Below are positions 60,101 to 64,000 of a DNA stretch of 64,000 bases, piece by piece. The stretch comes from BOG-938 sp048498155 (lineage in GTDB: Bacteria > Pseudomonadota > Alphaproteobacteria > Caulobacterales > Caulobacteraceae). The notes under the pieces were generated by a model that made no database searches, had not been told where the DNA came from, and was given only the letters and a program-made list of their open reading frames with translations. The stretch lies in the NCBI GenBank assembly GCA_048498155.1, contig JBEHYN010000002.1, forward strand, positions 119,887-183,886, read 5' to 3'. How positions within the stretch are numbered: position 1 is the first letter of the stretch; every line of letters starts with the position of its first letter. The position numbers and the translations under genes were made by a program.

Positions 60101-61668
60101 ACGCCCCGTCTCAACCCGGCCATGAGCGACTGTTGATCGTCGATTTCGGCAGTCAGGTGACCCAGCTCATTGCCCGACGGGTGCGCGAAAGCGGCGTCTA
60201 TTGCGAAATTCATCCCTACGACAAGGTCGATGCGGCTTCCCTGAAGGCCTTCGGGCCCAAGGCGGTGATCCTGTCCGGCGGCCCGGCCAGCGTAACCGAT
60301 CACGAGAGCCCGCGCGTGGATCAGGCCGTGTTCGAATTGGGCATTCCGGTGTTGGGCATCTGCTACGGCGAGATGACCATGTGCGGTCAGCTCGGCGGCG
60401 CGGTGGAAGCCGGTCACGACCGCGAGTTCGGACGGGCCGAAATACTCATCGAGCGGGCCAGTCCTCTGCTAGAGGGCCTGGGCGACGTAGGTGATCGCGA
60501 AACGGTGTGGATGAGCCACGGGGACAAAATCACCGCCATCCCCCTGGGTTTTGAAGTGGTCGCCGCCTCGCAAGGGTCGCCCTATGCGGTGATCGCCGAC
60601 GAAGGGCGCCGGTTCTACGGCATACAGTTCCACCCGGAAGTGGCCCACACCCCGCGCGGCGCTCTGATGCTGCGCAACTTTACCCACCGCATCGCCGAAT
60701 TCACCGGCGACTGGACCATGGCCTCCTTCCGCCAGGAGATGGTCGCCAAAATCAGGGCCCAGGTCGGGCAGGGCAGGGTGATCTGCGGCCTGTCGGGCGG
60801 GGTGGATTCCTCGGTGGCCGCCGTGCTGATCCACGAGGCCATCGGCGAGCAACTGACCTGCGTGTTCGTCGACACCGGACTGCTGCGCCTGAACGAGGCC
60901 GAACAGGTCGTCACTCTGTTCCAAGACCACTACAATATTCCGCTGATACACGTTGATGCCGGTGAACAATTCCTCGGTGAGCTCAGCGGAATTTCAGACC
61001 CGGAAACCAAGCGAAAGACCATCGGCCGACTGTTCATCGAGGTGTTTGACCGCGAGGCCGCCAAGATCGAAGGCGCCGCCTTCCTGGCCCAGGGCACGCT
61101 CTATCCCGACGTGGTGGAAAGCGTCTCCGCGCGCGGCGGGCCCTCCGCCGTGATCAAGAGCCACCACAATGTCGGCGGCCTGCCGGACTTCATGAAGCTG
61201 AAACTGGTCGAGCCTCTGCGCGAACTGTTTAAGGACGAGGTGCGCGCCCTGGGCGTGGAACTGGGCCTGTCGCCGGCTTTCGTCGGCCGCCATCCGTTTC
61301 CGGGTCCCGGCCTGGCCATCCGCATTCCCGGCGAGATCACCCCGGAAAAGGTCGCTGTGCTGCAGCAGGCCGACGCCATCTATCTGGACGAGATCCGCAA
61401 GGCCGGCCTCTACGACGCCATCTGGCAGGCCTTCGCCGTGCTGCTTCCGGTCAAGACCGTGGGCGTCATGGGCGACGCCCGCACCTATGAGTCCGTCCTA
61501 GCCCTGCGCGCCGTCACTTCCACCGACGGCATGACCGCCGACTTCTTCGAATTCCCCTGGCCCATCCTGGCCAAAACCGCCACCCGCATCATCAATGAGG
61601 TGCGGGGGGTGAACCGGGTGGTTTATGACGTGACGTCCAAGCCGCCGGGGACGATTGAGTGGGAGTGA
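60097..61668 (+). CDS. guaA: GMP synthase (glutamine-hydrolysing)
   Basis: It converts XMP to GMP using glutamine and ATP. It is 523 residues. The class I amidotransferase domain has catalytic Cys89 in VLGICYGEM, and His179 and Glu181 in FHPEVAHT. The ATP pyrophosphatase domain has the P-loop CGLSGGVDSSVAAVL (about 231). The dimerisation domain ends with the usual PPGTIEWE. The start is in an ATGA overlap with the rsmB-like gene. guaB, rsmB and guaA form one translationally coupled unit. Confidence 0.97.
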   Translation: MNAPSQPGHERLLIVDFGSQVTQLIARRVRESGVYCEIHPYDKVDAASLKAFGPKAVILSGGPASVTDHESPRVDQAVFELGIPVLGICYGEMTMCGQLGGAVEAGHDREFGRAEILIERASPLLEGLGDVGDRETVWMSHGDKITAIPLGFEVVAASQGSPYAVIADEGRRFYGIQFHPEVAHTPRGALMLRNFTHRIAEFTGDWTMASFRQEMVAKIRAQVGQGRVICGLSGGVDSSVAAVLIHEAIGEQLTCVFVDTGLLRLNEAEQVVTLFQDHYNIPLIHVDAGEQFLGELSGISDPETKRKTIGRLFIEVFDREAAKIEGAAFLAQGTLYPDVVESVSARGGPSAVIKSHHNVGGLPDFMKLKLVEPLRELFKDEVRALGVELGLSPAFVGRHPFPGPGLAIRIPGEITPEKVAVLQQADAIYLDEIRKAGLYDAIWQAFAVLLPVKTVGVMGDARTYESVLALRAVTSTDGMTADFFEFPWPILAKTATRIINEVRGVNRVVYDVTSKPPGTIEWE

Positions 61669-61724
61669 CTTTGGCTTAAAATATACCGTTTTGCGCAAAG
61701 CGCTGCCTTCGCATGATCGGACGT

Positions 61725-62051
61725 TTACCGAGCGAGGGGGATGAGTTTGCGGCGAATGAAATCAATCCGATCCAGCAGCATCTGCGCATGCTCAGCCGTG
61801 GGCGCAACTTTGATCGGGTAGCTGTCCGATAGGCTGCGCCCCGCTAGAACGTTGTCAGCCCAGTCTTGGCCAATGGCGCAGTACAGTTTCAGCGCTAGCC
61901 AAGGTTCTGGCGTGTCATCCGTTTCGAAATGCATTGAGGGCAGGTCTCCGACCACGAGCCAGCGTTCCCTGTCCTCCGGCTTCCCGCCAGGTTCGAAGTA
62001 ATCGATGTCGCGACCCACGGGAAAGCGGGAGGTGTCTACGAGCGTGACCAT
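61725..62051 (-). CDS. Hypothetical protein
   Basis: A 108-residue soluble protein I do not recognise. The N-terminus (VTLVDTSRFPVGRDIDYFEP) and the acidic middle do not suggest a family; the C-terminal helix (EHAQMLLDRIDFIRRKLIPL) is amphipathic. The ATG at 62051 has no clear ribosome-binding site. It is convergent with guaA, and in the 197 bases upstream (62052-62248) I see only an inverted repeat. Confidence 0.6.
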   Translation of the reverse strand: MVTLVDTSRFPVGRDIDYFEPGGKPEDRERWLVVGDLPSMHFETDDTPEPWLALKLYCAIGQDWADNVLAGRSLSDSYPIKVAPTAEHAQMLLDRIDFIRRKLIPLAR

Positions 62052-62118
62052 GGCTCAGATGATATGGTTGACCTTCTCGGGAATTAAGAACAAAACAACA
62101 ACACGTGGGCTGTCCTGA

Positions 62119-62156
62119 AACGACGACCGCAAAGGTCATTTGCGGCGGTCATCGTT
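62119..62156. repeat. Nested inverted repeat in the 62.1-kb gap
   Basis: CCGCAAA-GGTCA-TTTGCGG (62127-62145) is perfect. A wider imperfect arm pair, AACGACGACCGC with GCGGTCATCGTT (11 of 12), spans 62119-62156; the two pairings are alternatives. No T-tract follows on either strand. Confidence 0.5.
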
Positions 62157-62248
62157 GAGTACACACCCTGCCGGGTTCGCTAATGACCATGGCTCGGCGC
62201 CTAGGATCAACCATGTTGTCGAAGTCGTCTGGCGCTGGGGAGACCACG

Positions 62249-63109
62249 ATGGTTAGGATACGGCGAGGACTTTTAGCAGCGACGATCGCTTCCTGGTTCT
62301 CGACCTGGGTCACCCCTGCGAGGGCGAAGTCTATCGTTTTGTCCGACATCGCTAAATTTCGCGAATTTGTTATGGCGGCCTTTCGAAAGCGCCCTGGTAT
62401 CGACAGCGTCGTTGGGGATTCCGGAGATCCTGCGAAGTTCGAGATCGTCATGTGTGACTGGTCTTCGACAGGCGATGTGACCAATCTCTTCGGCTATCTG
62501 AGGGCCTATCCCGACGAGGATGTCGATAAGGCCGTAAGTCGTTTCATAAACTCGCTTATGGAAAGAAGGTCGAGCACCGTCGTCGACGATATGATCGTCG
62601 CCGTTATACGTACTCGGGATTATGTCGATGACTTGCTGGGTACGGGTGTGGACGTCTTGTACGAACCGCTGGGCGCCGACTTAGTGGTCCTTTTTATGGC
62701 CGACCGGCCAGATTCATTGTCGACTATTCAATCAGAAGATTTGCCTGGAAAGCCCCTGTCTCTCGTAAGAAAGCTCGCCTTGAGCAATGTGCGAAAATGG
62801 CTCCCAAAGATCCGCTCGGACGATCAGTTAGGCGACGGGGTTCTTTATTATGTTTACGAAAATCCCACGCTCTCGACCAGCCTGATCATCCTGGACGAAT
62901 TCTGGAAATCCATCTCAAAGAGATTTCCAGGCGATGCGTTGATCGCTATCCCGCGTAAGGATCAGCTCTTCGTCTTCGAAGATGGGAACCCCAGGGCGCG
63001 GGCCCATGCTCGCCAGCTTATCGCGGCGACCTTCCAGGAAAACTTCAACCTGCTTTCGCCGAAGCTGTATGCGCGTCGCAACGGCGCGATCGTGGCTGTG
63101 CCCGGCTAG
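62249..63109 (+). CDS. DUF1444-like secreted protein
   Basis: A 286-residue protein with a probable signal peptide (about 1-26, RIRRGLLAATIASWFSTWVTPARA). The rest resembles the DUF1444/YtpQ family: IAKFREFVMAAFRKRPGIDS, then LFGYLRAYPDEDVDKAVSRF, then LYYVYENPTLSTSLIILDEF. The ATG at 62249 has GGGGAGA upstream; an in-frame ATG at 62183 would bury the signal peptide. Function is unknown. Codon use is less GC-biased than the guaBA genes, which suggests recent acquisition. Confidence 0.68.
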   Translation: MVRIRRGLLAATIASWFSTWVTPARAKSIVLSDIAKFREFVMAAFRKRPGIDSVVGDSGDPAKFEIVMCDWSSTGDVTNLFGYLRAYPDEDVDKAVSRFINSLMERRSSTVVDDMIVAVIRTRDYVDDLLGTGVDVLYEPLGADLVVLFMADRPDSLSTIQSEDLPGKPLSLVRKLALSNVRKWLPKIRSDDQLGDGVLYYVYENPTLSTSLIILDEFWKSISKRFPGDALIAIPRKDQLFVFEDGNPRARAHARQLIAATFQENFNLLSPKLYARRNGAIVAVPG

Positions 63110-63194
63110 GCGGAAAACTCCAGAATAGTTTCCTCCTGATGTCGGGGTCGATGTGGCTTCAATCCTCGATCCCGCAAAAAAGGGAAGGGTCGTC

Positions 63195-63836
63195 ATGACA
63201 AAAGTGCGTGTTGCAGGCTTTTCGATCTCGCTTGACGGCTTCGGCGCAGGGCCTGAGCAAAGTCTTGAAAACCCGCTCGGCAAGCGCGGGCGCGAACTGC
63301 ACGAGTGGATGTTCGGCACCCGCATGTTTCGGGCCATGATCGGTAAGGACGGCGGCTCGGATGGCGTCGATCAAGCCTATGCGCATCGTTCGATGGACGG
63401 ATTCGGCGCGTTTATCCTCGGCCGTAATATGTTCGGGCCGATCCGCGGTCCCTGGCCGTACAAGAGTTGGAAGGGCTGGTGGGGCGACAATCCGCCCTAT
63501 CACGCGCCGACTTTCGTGCTGACGCACCATCCGCGCGATCCGATTGAGATGGACGGCGGCACGACCTTCATCTTCGTGACCGACGGAATCGAGGCGGCGT
63601 TGGAGCAGGCAAGGCTCGCCGCCAAAGGCCTTGATGTGAAGATTGGCGGCGGCGCCGAGACCGTGCGCCAGTATCTTCGCGCCGGTCTGATCGACGAGCT
63701 GCATTTCGCTTTGTCCCCGGTCGTACTCGGGCAAGGCGAAGCGATATTCACCGGGATCGACCTGCCGTCGCTTGGCTACCAAGTCACCGAACATCAGGCC
63801 ACCGATCACGCCACCCACGTCGTTCTCAGCCGGTAG
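63195..63836 (+). CDS. Dihydrofolate reductase family protein (RibD C-terminal/YyaP-like)
   Basis: A 213-residue DHFR-fold protein. Present are the N-terminal VRVAGFSISLDGFGAGPEQS, the nucleotide-binding FGAFILGRNMFGPIRGPWP, APTFVLTHHPRDPIEM and GGGAETVRQYLRAGLIDELH with LSPVVLGQGEAIF. The family includes RibD reductase domains and stand-alone reductases of unknown substrate; true folate reductases differ. GGGAAGGG precedes the ATG at 63195; an in-frame upstream start at 63153 is rejected. The 164 bases to the window end hold nothing I can support. Confidence 0.88.
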   Translation: MTKVRVAGFSISLDGFGAGPEQSLENPLGKRGRELHEWMFGTRMFRAMIGKDGGSDGVDQAYAHRSMDGFGAFILGRNMFGPIRGPWPYKSWKGWWGDNPPYHAPTFVLTHHPRDPIEMDGGTTFIFVTDGIEAALEQARLAAKGLDVKIGGGAETVRQYLRAGLIDELHFALSPVVLGQGEAIFTGIDLPSLGYQVTEHQATDHATHVVLSR

Positions 63837-64000
63837 GGTCGCCGTCTCCGTCGTCCGCGCCGTTATGACCTAACCGCTGCCCGCCGTCGCCTCCACCCAC
63901 CGGCGGGAGCTTTGCGATAGTCGCTGCCCGACGCCCTGGTCTTGATGGATATGGGCCTGGTGTGACGCTTAGGGCGGGCGTCTGGCTGTGTTGTTCTGGT

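Overview
The window is GC-rich alphaproteobacterial chromosome and fits a member of the Caulobacteraceae. The main reasons are a full-length PodJ polarity protein (971 aa, with the coiled-coil, single membrane segment, Sel1-repeat and peptidoglycan-binding layout of Caulobacter PodJ), GANTC methylation sites clustered in front of it, a tRNA-His without G-1 and with G1:U72 and A73, the murA-DUF2948-hisD-UPF0262 gene order, DUF2336 proteins, and frequent ATGA/GTGA/TTGA overlaps between genes. I cannot name the species from sequence alone.

Layout. 0-12 kb is housekeeping: a J-domain protein cut by the left edge, a D-Ala-D-Ala carboxypeptidase with a SPOR domain, a phasin, clpS-clpA, a HIT hydrolase, podJ, and a two-gene ABC importer (ATPase plus fused double permease) with no binding protein. 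12.3-13.2 kb holds two small genes of unknown function. 13.3-30.7 kb is a compact short-tailed phage (P22-like) virion cassette. It has an XRE regulator divergent from a GcrA-family regulator, then terminase, P22-type portal, scaffold-like protein, P22-type coat, tail adaptor, HxH tail fibre, gp10-like stabilisation protein, small virion proteins, an SGNH-like protein, an antisense acyltransferase, a holin-like protein, a GH108 endolysin and overlapping Rz/Rz1 spanins. Apparently chromosomal genes bound it on both sides, and I see no integrase, excisionase or replication gene. It is therefore either a decayed prophage or a domesticated, possibly cell-cycle-coupled, particle system. An OLD/RecF-like ATPase and tRNA-Thr close its right side.

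32.2-38.5 kb is a conserved wall, histidine and RNA block: a small basic protein, murA, DUF2948, hisD, UPF0262, a low-molecular-weight phosphatase, maf, an RNase E/G-type protein, yacG and tRNA-Phe. 39.2-42 kb is a TonB energising locus (exbB-exbD-tonB, tRNA-His, second exbD). 42.2-50.4 kb carries a ThiO-like oxidase, a lytic transglycosylase, a hybrid histidine kinase split by a frameshift, two DUF2336 proteins, an Hpt phosphotransfer protein and NAD kinase, which together look like a signalling neighbourhood. 50.5-61.7 kb holds glpK, a lipoprotein cytochrome c, hspQ, Ppx/GppA-rlmE, a DUF47-PiT-NUDIX phosphate cluster, and a translationally coupled guaB-rsmB-guaA operon. The last 2.3 kb looks accessory (a hypothetical protein, a DUF1444-like secreted protein and a RibD/DHFR-like protein).

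Items most worth a second look are the integrase-less podoviral cassette headed by a GcrA-like regulator, a pair of related 17-bp palindromes in front of the phasin gene and the TonB operon, a near-identical 20-mer in front of both DUF2336 loci, the frameshifted hybrid kinase, and the three GANTC sites with a CtrA-like box in front of podJ. Coordinates of starts were adjusted where a Shine-Dalgarno sequence, gene overlap or family N-terminus argued against the longest reading frame.
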